Notes under the pieces: model-generated | Database searches by the model: none | Told to the model about the DNA's origin: nothing | Seen by the model: the letters and a program-made list of their open reading frames with translations, nothing else | Shown: in pieces, positions 25,073 to 33,672 of the stretch | Numbering within the stretch: the first letter of the stretch is position 1 | How the letters are laid out: every line of letters begins with the position of its first letter | Program-made: the position numbers and the translations under genes | Source: Bacteroidales bacterium | GTDB taxonomy: Bacteria; Bacteroidota; Bacteroidia; Bacteroidales; F082 | DNA length: 64,000 nucleotides | Reading direction: 5' to 3' | NCBI GenBank assembly: GCA_017537965.1 | Contig: JAFYJV010000016.1 | Coordinates: 1-64,000, forward strand

Positions 25073-26017
25073 ATGTCATACGATATTTTTATCAGTTATC
25101 GAAGAAAAGGTGCGGGTGCCGGTGTAGCAGGGGAACTTCAGACCAAGTTTGAGAATCGGGGATACAAAGTGTTCCTTGATGTGGATAATATTGGTAGTGG
25201 CGATTTCCCAGAGCAGATCGACAATGCCATCAAGGGATGCAATGACTTTCTTTTGATCCTCTCCGTGGGGATGTTGGATCGTTGTGTAGATGAGGAGGAC
25301 TGGGTGAGACATGAGATCGTGTTGGCCGAGAAGTATGGCAAGAACATTATCGGTGTGTCGTTGCCAGGCTTTGTTATGCCTGAGGTAAACCAGCTTCCCG
25401 AACCGTTACGCGACATTCCCGAAAAGCAGGTGTTTTTATGGTCACATGAGTATCGGAACGCTTCGATCGATAAAATCGAGAATAATCTGATATCTTCTTC
25501 CAAAAAGAAAAAGCGCTCACATCGCAAGTTGTCCATTGGCATCGTTGGAGGTGTCCTCCTTGCCGTGGGGGCGTGGCTCTTGCTTTCCCGTCCCAAGCCT
25601 GAAGTGCCGCCGGAGGAGCCGATAGTTGTCGAGGAGGAGGATCCGAGCAAAGGTATTCGCGATTCGTATGCACAGTTTGTTGATGCGGGTGATGATCTGC
25701 TCCGTTCCATTCAGAATCCCACCAATGAGGAAGAATACCGGCATTTTATGGAAGCCTTCGCGAGTTATGGGGAAGCCTTGAAAGTTGCCAGGATGCATCC
25801 GGAAATCGAGTTGGATTCGTCCGCGCTGTCTCACCGATATGACTCGCTGAACGTATTGCGCCGTGAACGCTTTCAGTTTCAGTTGAACGCCGCGAAGTCT
25901 TTCCTTATCGCAGAAGAAGTGGATCTAGCCACTCATAGTTATAACATCGCCAAAGTGCTGGCTGTGGAAGAGGATCAACAACAGCTGGAGGCGGTCGCAC
26001 GAAAAATAAAGAAATAA
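25073..26017 (+). CDS. membrane-anchored TIR-domain protein
   Basis: 314 residues. The TIR domain (1 to about 125) opens with the box-1 motif YDIFISYRRKG and contains FLDVDNI. The putative catalytic glutamate is Glu81 in DEEDWVRHEI, the position used by TIR NADases. A basic stretch (SSSKKKKRSHRK, about 141-152) precedes one transmembrane helix (about 153-172). By the positive-inside rule the TIR domain is therefore cytoplasmic and the C-terminal about 130 residues are periplasmic. That part begins with a Pro/Glu-rich linker and then looks helical, TPR-like. TIR domains cleave NAD+ or make cyclic ADP-ribose messengers, or act as scaffolds. It is the first gene of a unit with two exported proteins (gaps 23 and 14 bases), suggesting a sensor or effector tied to the envelope. 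Confidence 0.87.
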   Translation: MSYDIFISYRRKGAGAGVAGELQTKFENRGYKVFLDVDNIGSGDFPEQIDNAIKGCNDFLLILSVGMLDRCVDEEDWVRHEIVLAEKYGKNIIGVSLPGFVMPEVNQLPEPLRDIPEKQVFLWSHEYRNASIDKIENNLISSSKKKKRSHRKLSIGIVGGVLLAVGAWLLLSRPKPEVPPEEPIVVEEEDPSKGIRDSYAQFVDAGDDLLRSIQNPTNEEEYRHFMEAFASYGEALKVARMHPEIELDSSALSHRYDSLNVLRRERFQFQLNAAKSFLIAEEVDLATHSYNIAKVLAVEEDQQQLEAVARKIKK

Positions 26018-26040
26018 CAGCAAATATAAAAAACGCAACC

Positions 26041-28080
26041 ATGGCATTGAAACGTTTACTTTTTTTGGGATGTTTGCTCCTGCTATTCGATGGGATGCTC
26101 TTTTCACAAGAGAAGTGTTATGAGCGGTTGAAACAAAAAGGAATAGAGCTTTTCAACCAAGGAGAATACAAAGAGGCAGCCAAGAAGTTTGAGGCTGCAA
26201 AGTTTTGCTCGGATCTTCCGTCAGACAACGATTTGGACACGTGGCTCAAGAAATGCGTCATTGTGGTGAAGCTTTCTGTGAAGAATCTCAGCTTCAACGC
26301 CACCGATTCTGAGGAACAGTGTGTGGAGGTTAACACCAACGCCAAGTCGTTCCGTGTTGGCAGTACGCCTTCGTGGTGCAAGGTTACCCAGCAGGGGAAG
26401 AACCTTGTTGTCAGTTGTGAGGATAACGTGGCGGTTGTCCCTCGTGAAGCCAGGATCACAGTGACGGCAGGGGGACAGACCTCGTCTTTTGAGGTGAATC
26501 AACGAGCAGCGGATATTGAGGTGGATTTCCAACCCGACCATCTTGAGTTCTCAAGCAAACAGGAAACCCAACAGGTCGTGGTCTCTACCAATGCAACGGA
26601 TTGGCAAATTGAAACAGTTCCCTCTTGGTTGATTGCGGAACGTAAAGCCGACACTTTGTATGTCGCGAGTTCCGTCAATTCTTCCTCTTCGTTTCGTGAG
26701 GACGAGGTTGTGCTGATTGTTTCCGGTGACCATTTCCCGTTAAGCGTTCGACAGTTGCCTGGAGATACGGTCATCTACACCAACCAACAGGAGATCGTGT
26801 TTCCTAGCGAAGCCCAATCCTCTCGTCTGAAGGTGGTGAGTAATATCACAACCTGGAAGGCCGATCCTTCTGAAAAATGGATCGGGGTGACTGTTGAACA
26901 TGACAGTGTCACTGTTTTCGCCTCTGAGAACATGGGACTGTTCAGCCGTCACGGTGTGGTGCGTTTCAAGGCAGGGCAACGTTCTTGCGAAGTCGCCGTT
27001 CACCAGGCACCGCATGTCTCTAGTTTTGTGAAGCCCGTCTCGGAACTCCAAAGCATTGACGAGTCGAGCAAGGAGTTGATCACGGTGACCAGCATTCCTT
27101 CCGACCTGCGTGTTTATATTGACGACACCATAGCCAGGTACACGCCTTTCTCCTATCATGTGGACTATGAGCATCATTCCCTGCTGATGGGGTTCGAGAG
27201 ACGGGATTGTTTTTTCAATGACAAACAGGAAGACATCATCTTTGAACCAGGTCTGCGTTTTGCTGCTTTCACGATCACCGCGCCCAAGGTATTAGGCTTG
27301 ATGAGCGGCTTTGTGAGCGCCAATTCATTCGGTGCCTTTGTCCATGTACAGTCGTCAACTCCTTTTGTAAAGGAATATAGTTCCGATGGCGTAGGGTTGG
27401 CTGGTTACCGTGCCACTTTTGGCGCGGTCTATCAACCTATTCAGTATCTTGGCATTTATGCTGGTATGGGAGGCAGTGCTGTCGAAGCATCTCCTTATCA
27501 CTTTGGCTTTGATTTTGAGGCTGGTTTGATGGGCTTTTATAAAAACTTGATGCTCACCATGGGCTTCCATTCCATACGTTTCAATGCGATGCAAAAGCGC
27601 ACCACTTTCCAATTTGGAATCGGTGGATACCTGAAACGCTATTATGATGAGACCTATGACTATTGCTGTAGCGATAGCCGCCGTTGGTGGTCGTTGAATT
27701 ATGTGTTCCGTCCCGCCCAGCATGGGAAAGGTATCATGTTCGGTGATCTGGGCAAAGAGAAGTTGAGAGCCTATATTAAAGCCATGTACCTGAATCCTTC
27801 AGAATCAGTCAGATCGATAGACGCCTCTGCCGGTGTGGTTTTTACCCCCGTGAACAGCATTATCGACATGACACTGGGTGTGGGCGCCACGGTGAACGTC
27901 CAGGGTCTGCCTCAACCTTTCCAAGGCATCAATGCGGAATTGGGTGCGATCCTCAATTTCTGGCGTTTCCCGGTGACTTTCATGCTTCATGAGGCCGACC
28001 TGTTTGGCCAACGCCATTTGTATGTCGATTTCGGCATCGGTTTCCATCTGGGTGAGTTTAATAGGTTTAGTTATAAATAG
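26041..28080 (+). CDS. exported TPR-BACON-PEGA-like protein with C-terminal barrel-like region
   Basis: 679 residues. The signal peptide ends near MLFSQ (residue 23). A TPR-like helical pair (24-60, ELFNQGEYKEAAKKFEAA) is followed by three BACON domains at about 78-156, 164-238 and 249-323, each with a [PS]SW or EKWI core and an [FL].V.Q[LRA] end. Next comes a PEGA-like beta-sandwich (about 345-400, SIPSDLRVYIDDT). The C-terminal about 270 residues alternate aromatic/glycine strands (GYRATFGAVYQPIQYLGIYAGMGG) and end in a strand closing with YK, like a small outer-membrane barrel. BACON domains usually bind carbohydrate or mucin or act as spacers. It lies between the TIR gene and a secreted protein, so it may be the outer-membrane partner of the TIR protein. 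Confidence 0.78.
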   Translation: MALKRLLFLGCLLLLFDGMLFSQEKCYERLKQKGIELFNQGEYKEAAKKFEAAKFCSDLPSDNDLDTWLKKCVIVVKLSVKNLSFNATDSEEQCVEVNTNAKSFRVGSTPSWCKVTQQGKNLVVSCEDNVAVVPREARITVTAGGQTSSFEVNQRAADIEVDFQPDHLEFSSKQETQQVVVSTNATDWQIETVPSWLIAERKADTLYVASSVNSSSSFREDEVVLIVSGDHFPLSVRQLPGDTVIYTNQQEIVFPSEAQSSRLKVVSNITTWKADPSEKWIGVTVEHDSVTVFASENMGLFSRHGVVRFKAGQRSCEVAVHQAPHVSSFVKPVSELQSIDESSKELITVTSIPSDLRVYIDDTIARYTPFSYHVDYEHHSLLMGFERRDCFFNDKQEDIIFEPGLRFAAFTITAPKVLGLMSGFVSANSFGAFVHVQSSTPFVKEYSSDGVGLAGYRATFGAVYQPIQYLGIYAGMGGSAVEASPYHFGFDFEAGLMGFYKNLMLTMGFHSIRFNAMQKRTTFQFGIGGYLKRYYDETYDYCCSDSRRWWSLNYVFRPAQHGKGIMFGDLGKEKLRAYIKAMYLNPSESVRSIDASAGVVFTPVNSIIDMTLGVGATVNVQGLPQPFQGINAELGAILNFWRFPVTFMLHEADLFGQRHLYVDFGIGFHLGEFNRFSYK

Positions 28081-28094
28081 TCGATACGGTAGTT

Positions 28095-29432
28095 ATGAAA
28101 AAGATATTGATTCTATTGGCAATCTTGTTTGGTTGTGGTCTTTTGATGGCTCAATTGCCAGACCATTTGACTCGTAATGTGTTGGTCACACTGCCAGATA
28201 ATGAATCGGTGAATTATGGAGAGTTTCAAGTGGAATTGCTGAAGACCAATAATTATAGAGAGGATACGGATGCATATTGGTTCTCCTATCTTTTCACCAC
28301 GACAAACAAGTACAATCAACAGCAGAACGTCATGGCCAATGGCCGCCCGATGTTTGTGAACAAGAATATGAGAGTCCGCTCGTACCGTGTCGGTCCTACT
28401 AGGGAGAAATGCATCTTTATTCTGAAGAACATGGATAGCAATGCCAACGACATGGGGTATGGCATGGAGATGGTCCATGCATGGGGTATTTCATACTTGG
28501 TCTGCGATACTGTGGTGGATATCAATGACGATGGCTTCATCTTCCGATTGGAGGGAAAGTATTATTATTGTGCCTATAAAGCTGCAGCAGGCGACCAGAC
28601 CATTGCCACTCCTGTAGTTTGGCTTGACAAGAAGAGTTATGATGGCAACGATACCGGCATGCCCGCCGAACAAAAAAGCATGTTCTCTCATCTTTCAAAG
28701 GGAGCCACATATTATGAAGGCAAGGATGGCCATTATTATTTCTTGCATCGCGACAACTACATGCCCTATACGGTTCTTGTGATCGACAACAGGGTGGTCG
28801 AGTTGTTTGACAATTATACGGAGGACAACTTCAAGCTGAAGTTCTCCTATAACGGCAAACACTGGATGGCAGTTGGCAAAGATTGTTATTGGGTTGATGG
28901 GACCATGCGATCGGTTGAGGGATTCACCATCACCGACTTTGTCGTGACAAATGATGGCCATTATGGCTATAAGGCCTTAAAGAATGATGCCAGCCAAGAA
29001 GGCGAGGTGGTGGTTTCCGATGGACAGATCATCAGACGCAATGCCCAAGTGTCTTGTTTCGGCTTGGATTCACAAGGCAGGCTGAAATTCCGTTTCCTTT
29101 CGGGAGGCCGTTATCTGCAATATGAAAATGAAAAAGTCACGGATGTGAGTCAGTTCATGACCTCTGCCTATTATCCAGACAATCTGATGAACGATCTGCC
29201 TGTAACCGTTCTTTCCAATGACGGTCTTCACAAGTTGACATATCAGGCCAATTCGCCTGGGGTGATAATCGATGGTGTGAAGATTGCGGAATCCATTCCT
29301 TGTTATGCGTTGTTTGATGAGCACAATCATGTCTTTTTGTGGAACGCCATCGAACAGAACGGTGATGAGGTGGAACTGGTGCTCTATCGATATGACATTG
29401 TGAACAATATTTTCAAACGAATTTTCAAGTAA
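28095..29432 (+). CDS. exported protein of unknown function, partner of the TIR unit
   Basis: 445 residues with a signal peptide (MKKILILLAILFGCGLLMAQ); LFGC could be read as a weak lipobox. The mature protein is rich in aromatic beta-strands with repeated short motifs of the kind W..VG, Y.Y.A and hydrophobic strand pairs such as HWMAVGKDCYWVDG, DGHYGYKAL and GRLKFRFLSGGRYLQY. These suggest a degenerate beta-propeller or similar repeat fold. I see no catalytic motif and recognise no family. It starts 14 bases after the BACON/barrel gene, so it is very probably in the same transcript. It could be a secreted ligand-binding component. Confidence 0.75.
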   Translation: MKKILILLAILFGCGLLMAQLPDHLTRNVLVTLPDNESVNYGEFQVELLKTNNYREDTDAYWFSYLFTTTNKYNQQQNVMANGRPMFVNKNMRVRSYRVGPTREKCIFILKNMDSNANDMGYGMEMVHAWGISYLVCDTVVDINDDGFIFRLEGKYYYCAYKAAAGDQTIATPVVWLDKKSYDGNDTGMPAEQKSMFSHLSKGATYYEGKDGHYYFLHRDNYMPYTVLVIDNRVVELFDNYTEDNFKLKFSYNGKHWMAVGKDCYWVDGTMRSVEGFTITDFVVTNDGHYGYKALKNDASQEGEVVVSDGQIIRRNAQVSCFGLDSQGRLKFRFLSGGRYLQYENEKVTDVSQFMTSAYYPDNLMNDLPVTVLSNDGLHKLTYQANSPGVIIDGVKIAESIPCYALFDEHNHVFLWNAIEQNGDEVELVLYRYDIVNNIFKRIFK

Positions 29433-29467
29433 CCGATTACTATTCACTTTATTAAATCAATTATATC

Positions 29468-30493
29468 ATGCAAAACATTGATTGGGCAAATTTAACATTT
29501 GGTTATTATCCAACGAATTACAATGTCCGTTGCTATTTTCGTAACGGACAGTGGGGTGAACTGGAAGTCAGCTCCGAAACATCCATCAACATTCACATGG
29601 CCGCCACTTGTCTGCACTATGGTCAGGAAGCCTTTGAAGGCATGAAAGCCTTCCGTGGCAAGGACGGCAAGGTGCGTGTGTTCCGTTGGGACGAGAACTG
29701 CAAACGCTTGCAGCGTTCTGCGCAGGGCATCATGATGGCCGAATTCCCGGATGACAAGTTTTGGCAAGCCATCGAGAAGGTCATCCGTCTCAATGCCGAC
29801 TTCATCCCTCCGTATGAGACGGGTGCGTCGCTTTATCTTCGTCCGTTGCTGATCGGCACGGGCGCCCGTGTGGGTGTGAAACCCGCCGATGAGTACCTGT
29901 TCCTGGTCTTTGCTACCCCAGTGGGTCCTTACTTCAAGGGCGGCTTCATGGCCAATCCATACGTCATCACACGCAAATATGACCGTGCCGCTCCGTTGGG
30001 TACGGGCACCTATAAAGTCGGTGGCAACTACGCTGCTTCACTGCGTCCGCATGTCGAGGCTTGCCACGGCGGCCAATATGCATGCGAGTTCTATCTCGAT
30101 GCCAAGGAGAAGAAGTACATCGACGAAGCCGGTGCAGCCAACTTCTTCGGTATCAAGGACGGCACCTACATTACTCCTCAGAGCACGTCCATCCTGCCTT
30201 CCATTACCAACAAGAGCTTGATGCAACTGGCCGAGACCATCGGCATGAAGGTGGAACGTCGTCCAATCGCAGAAGAGGAACTGGCCTCTTTCGATGAGGC
30301 TGGCGCCTGCGGTACCGCTGCGGTCATCAGCCCGATCTCCCGCATCGACGATCCTGAAAACGGCAAATCATACACCTTTGGCGATGGCAAGCCGGGTCCT
30401 TGGAGTTTGAAACTTTACAACAAACTTCGTGGCATCCAGTACGGTACCGAACCTGATGAGTTCGGCTGGACTACCATCGTTGAGGGGATCTGA
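29468..30493 (+). CDS. ilvE: branched-chain amino acid aminotransferase
   Basis: A 341-residue fold-type IV PLP enzyme that transfers amino groups between glutamate and the 2-oxo acids of Leu, Ile and Val, the last step of their synthesis and the first of their breakdown. The length fits the Bacteroidetes (group II) type. The N-terminal HYGQEAFEGMKAFRG substrate loop is near residue 50, the PLP lysine in GTYKVGGNYAASL near 180, EAGAANFFGI near 222, and the GTAAVISPI phosphate cup near 280. It begins 35 bases after the TIR-unit secreted protein; no -7 box was found in that gap, so it may be read from the upstream promoter. A strong terminator follows. Confidence 0.95.
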   Translation: MQNIDWANLTFGYYPTNYNVRCYFRNGQWGELEVSSETSINIHMAATCLHYGQEAFEGMKAFRGKDGKVRVFRWDENCKRLQRSAQGIMMAEFPDDKFWQAIEKVIRLNADFIPPYETGASLYLRPLLIGTGARVGVKPADEYLFLVFATPVGPYFKGGFMANPYVITRKYDRAAPLGTGTYKVGGNYAASLRPHVEACHGGQYACEFYLDAKEKKYIDEAGAANFFGIKDGTYITPQSTSILPSITNKSLMQLAETIGMKVERRPIAEEELASFDEAGACGTAAVISPISRIDDPENGKSYTFGDGKPGPWSLKLYNKLRGIQYGTEPDEFGWTTIVEGI

Positions 30494-30512
30494 TGTGGAT
30501 ATCCCGCCCATT

Positions 30513-30548
30513 AAAAAAGAGATTGACTTATGTCAATCTCTTTTTTTT
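30513..30548. terminator. bidirectional terminator between ilvE and pyrF
   Basis: A perfect 15-bp stem (AAAAAAGAGATTGAC and complement) with a TTAT loop and an extended T-run. A/T symmetry lets it work for both converging genes. Confidence 0.9.
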
Positions 30549-30569
30549 GTTTAGTAAAAGGAGTTTTGG

Positions 30570-31397
30570 CTAAATGATTCCTTTCGCCTTTAGGGTTTCT
30601 TCCATCTGTTGCTGTAACTTGTGCGCTTCTTCTGCTGCTTTGTCGGCGAAGTCGCTTCCATTTGAAGCATAGATGATGCCTCTCGACGAGTTGACTAATA
30701 AGCCGCATTCCTTACTTAGACCGTATTTGGCCACGGTTCGCAAGTCGCCGCCTTGGGCGCCTACGCCTGGCACTAAGAAGAAATAGTCAGGTAACATCTT
30801 GCGGATCTCGCCCAATTCCTCGGGATGGGTGGCACCGACCACGAACATCATTTGCTCTGAAGAAGCCCATGTGGTGGCGGTTTGGAGCACCTGCTGGTGC
30901 AGCATGCGTTCACCGACGTTCAGGTACTGGAAGTCCTGTGAGCCTTTGTTGGAAGTCAAAGCCAACAAGATGACCCATTTGTCCTCGAAGCCGAGGAAAG
31001 GCTCCACGGAGTCTTTGCCCATGTAAGGCGCCACGGTCAAAGCATCGACTTTCAAGGTGTTGAAGAAGGCCTTGGCGTAGTTGGCTGAGGTATTGCCGAT
31101 GTCGCCTCTTTTTGCATCTGCGATGATGAAAATCTCAGGGTAGTTGGCCTTGATGTATTGAATGGTCTTTTCTAAGCTTTGCCAGCCTTTTGCGCCATAC
31201 ACCTCATAGAAGGCGGTGTTGGGCTTGTAGGCTACGGCAAATTCAGCCGTCTTGTCGATGATCTGCTTGTTGAACTCGAAAACGGGATCCTCGGCATCCA
31301 AGAGGTGTTGCGGGATTTTGTTGATGTCGGTATCCAAGCCTACGCAAAGGAAGGACTGCTTTTTCTTGATTTGTTCGAAAAGTTGATGCTTGTTCAT
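30570..31397 (-). CDS. pyrF: orotidine 5'-phosphate decarboxylase, type 2
   Basis: 275 residues, the length of the type 2 subfamily. It decarboxylates OMP to UMP, the last step of de novo pyrimidine synthesis. The active-site Lys lies in [14 protein letters not shown] near residue 95. The N-terminal [11 protein letters not shown] and the phosphate-binding [11 protein letters not shown] near 212 are as expected. It follows prfA by a single base and ends the four-gene minus-strand unit. Confidence 0.95.
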   Translation of the reverse strand: MNKHQLFEQIKKKQSFLCVGLDTDINKIPQHLLDAEDPVFEFNKQIIDKTAEFAVAYKPNTAFYEVYGAKGWQSLEKTIQYIKANYPEIFIIADAKRGDIGNTSANYAKAFFNTLKVDALTVAPYMGKDSVEPFLGFEDKWVILLALTSNKGSQDFQYLNVGERMLHQQVLQTATTWASSEQMMFVVGATHPEELGEIRKMLPDYFFLVPGVGAQGGDLRTVAKYGLSKECGLLVNSSRGIIYASNGSDFADKAAEEAHKLQQQMEETLKAKGII

Positions 31398-31398
31398 G

Positions 31399-32505
31399 TT
31401 ATTGTTCGATGTTTTCTTTCAATCGTTCGGCGTTTTCGGCCATCTGAAGGCGTTCAATGATCTCGTTGAGGTCGCCATCCATGACGGCGGCGAGGTTATA
31501 AACCGTCAAGCCTTCCACACGGTGGTCGGTGACGCGGCCTTGGGGATAGTTGTAGGTGCGGATCTTGGCCGAGCGGTCGCCTGTGGAGACCATGGTCTTG
31601 CGCTTGGCGGAGATGTCGCTGATGTATTTCTGGTACTCCATGTCGTAGATCTTTGTGCGCAGTCTCGACAAGGCACGTTCGCGGTTCTTGGGTTGGTCGC
31701 GGGTCTCGGTGCACTCGATGAGGATTTCCTGTATCTCGCCCGTGTTGGGGTTCTTCCACATATAACGCAAGCGCACTCCTGATTCTACCTTGTTCACATT
31801 CTGGCCGCCGGCACCACTGGAGCGGAAGGTGTCCCACTTGATTTCGCCCTCGTTGATTTCCACGTCGAACTCCTCGGCCTCAGGCAGAACAGCTACCGAA
31901 GCGGCGGAAGTATGAATGCGGCCTTGCGTCTCGGTTTTGGGCACACGCTGCACGCGGTGGACACCCGACTCGAACTTGAGGATGCCATAGCAGCCGTTGC
32001 CCGTCACAGTGAAGTCGATTTCCTTGTAGCCGCCGCTGGCGCCTTCGCTCACGCTGGTCACTTCCACCTTCCAGCCGCGGTTTTCACAGAATTTCGTGTA
32101 CATGCGGAACAAGTCTCCAGCGAAGAGGCAGGCTTCGTCGCCGCCAGTGCCTGCACGGATCTCCATGATGGCGTTCTTGCTGTCTTGTGGGTCCTTGGGA
32201 ATCATCATCACGCGGATGTCCTGCTCCAACTGTTCGATGCGGGTTTGGGCGGTTTCGATCTCCTCGACAGCCATCTTCCTGAGATCTTCGTCTTTCTCGG
32301 TGGCAAGGATCTCTCTGGCTTCCTCCACGTTGGCTTTCAGGGTTTTATATTCCTTGAAGGCCATGACGATAGGCTCCAAGTCCTTATAGTCCTTGTTGAG
32401 CTTCACGAATCGCTTCATGTCGGCGGCCACAGCGGGGTCGGCGAGCTGTTCACCCATTTCCTCCCAGCGGTGCTTTATCGTTTCGAGTTTTTCGGTGATG
32501 TCCAT
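31399..32505 (-). CDS. prfA: peptide chain release factor 1
   Basis: 368 residues. It recognises UAA and UAG in the ribosomal A site and triggers peptide release. The anticodon-like P-x-T motif is present as [14 protein letters not shown] (near 185), which marks RF1 rather than RF2. The peptidyl-transferase-centre GGQ is in [11 protein letters not shown] near 235. The helical N-terminal domain and C-terminal tail are complete. It sits 3 bases after purM and 1 base before pyrF. The methyltransferase prmC, which modifies the GGQ glutamine, is not nearby. Confidence 0.97.
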   Translation of the reverse strand: MDITEKLETIKHRWEEMGEQLADPAVAADMKRFVKLNKDYKDLEPIVMAFKEYKTLKANVEEAREILATEKDEDLRKMAVEEIETAQTRIEQLEQDIRVMMIPKDPQDSKNAIMEIRAGTGGDEACLFAGDLFRMYTKFCENRGWKVEVTSVSEGASGGYKEIDFTVTGNGCYGILKFESGVHRVQRVPKTETQGRIHTSAASVAVLPEAEEFDVEINEGEIKWDTFRSSGAGGQNVNKVESGVRLRYMWKNPNTGEIQEILIECTETRDQPKNRERALSRLRTKIYDMEYQKYISDISAKRKTMVSTGDRSAKIRTYNYPQGRVTDHRVEGLTVYNLAAVMDGDLNEIIERLQMAENAERLKENIEQ

Positions 32506-32508
32506 AGT

Positions 32509-33672
32509 TTAATACTCAAACGTACCAAACTCACTCTTGATGGTCAGTCGTTTCACTTCCGAAGCCTCCACATGTCCAATAATCTGGCTGTCGATGTTGA
32601 ACTGTTTGGCGATGGCGATCATCTCGTTGGCAGCCTTTTCGTTGGTGTAAATCTCCAAGCGATGACCCATGTTGAAGACCTTGTACATCTCGTGCCAGTC
32701 GGTGCCCGAGGCGGCTTGGATCATGCGGAACAAGGGTGGCAGGGCCAGCATATTGTCTTTCACAATATGTAGCTTGTCAACGAAATGAAGCACCTTGGTT
32801 TGGGCGCCGCCGCTGCAATGGATGATGCCGTGGATCTGCTTTCTGAATTCTTTCAGAATCGGGATCATCAACGGGGCGTAGGTACGGGTGGGCGAGAGTA
32901 TGAGTTTGCCTACGTCCACGCCTGGCACTTCAGTCGGGTCGGTGAGTTTATGCGGACCGGAATAGACCAACTCTTCAGGGATGCTGTGGTCGTAGCTCTC
33001 GTCGTACTTCTCCGCCAAATAATGGTTCAACATATCATGTCGCGCCGAGGTGAGGCCGTTACTGCCCATGCCGCCATTGTAGCTGTCCTCGTAGGTGGCT
33101 TGTCCGTATGAGGCGAAGGCCACGATGACATCGCCGGGCTGGAGGTTGTTCTCAATGACTTCATCACGGCGCAGGCGAGTGGTCACGGTGCTGTCTACAA
33201 TGACGGTGCGCACCAGGTCGCCCACATCGGCGGTTTCGCCGCCAGTTAGGTAAATGCCGATGCCGAGGTTGCGCAGTTTCTCCAAGAAATGCTCAGTGCC
33301 GTTGATTAAGGCCGAGATGACTTCACCTGGAATCAGGCTCTTGTTGCGCCCGATGGTGGAGGAGAGCAGCATGTTGTCGGTAGCCCCCACGCAGATGAGG
33401 TCGTCGGTGTTCATCACCACGGCATCCTGTGCCACGCCTTCCCACACGCTCATGTCGCCCGTTTCTTTCCAATAGAGGTAAGCGAGTGAGGATTTTGTTC
33501 CCGCACCGTCGGCGTGCATGATGTTGCAGTATTCGGGATCTCCGCCGAGAATATCGGGGATGATCTTGCAGAACGCATTGGGATAGAGCCCTTTGTCGAG
33601 GTTCTTGATGGCGTTGTGGATGTCTTCTTTTTCGGCGGAGACGCCGCGAAGGCTATAACGTTGGTTGTCCAT
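32509..33672 (-). CDS. purM: phosphoribosylformylglycinamidine cyclo-ligase (AIR synthase), Bacteroidetes type
   Basis: 387 residues, with the ATP-dependent AIR-synthase fold. It closes FGAM to AIR in purine synthesis. Landmarks are HADGAGTKSSLAYLYWKE near residue 53, VMNTDDLICVGA near 86, YLTGGETADVGDLVR near 140, and FNMGHRLEIY near 345. It is longer than the E. coli enzyme and lacks the glycine-rich SYKDAGVD start, as is usual in this phylum. Its start codon overlaps the stop of the OmpA-family gene by one base (TAATG), implying translational coupling. Confidence 0.88.
   Translation of the reverse strand: MDNQRYSLRGVSAEKEDIHNAIKNLDKGLYPNAFCKIIPDILGGDPEYCNIMHADGAGTKSSLAYLYWKETGDMSVWEGVAQDAVVMNTDDLICVGATDNMLLSSTIGRNKSLIPGEVISALINGTEHFLEKLRNLGIGIYLTGGETADVGDLVRTVIVDSTVTTRLRRDEVIENNLQPGDVIVAFASYGQATYEDSYNGGMGSNGLTSARHDMLNHYLAEKYDESYDHSIPEELVYSGPHKLTDPTEVPGVDVGKLILSPTRTYAPLMIPILKEFRKQIHGIIHCSGGAQTKVLHFVDKLHIVKDNMLALPPLFRMIQAASGTDWHEMYKVFNMGHRLEIYTNEKAANEMIAIAKQFNIDSQIIGHVEASEVKRLTIKSEFGTFEY

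Noticed and set aside
25073-26017. Thoeris-type or CBASS anti-phage system around the TIR gene
   Set aside because: No ThsA-like effector, cyclase, SLOG or phage-defence nuclease is near; the partner genes are exported envelope proteins.
26041-29432. SusC/SusD-type polysaccharide utilisation locus
   Set aside because: No TonB-dependent transporter or SusD fold is present; BACON domains alone do not indicate one.
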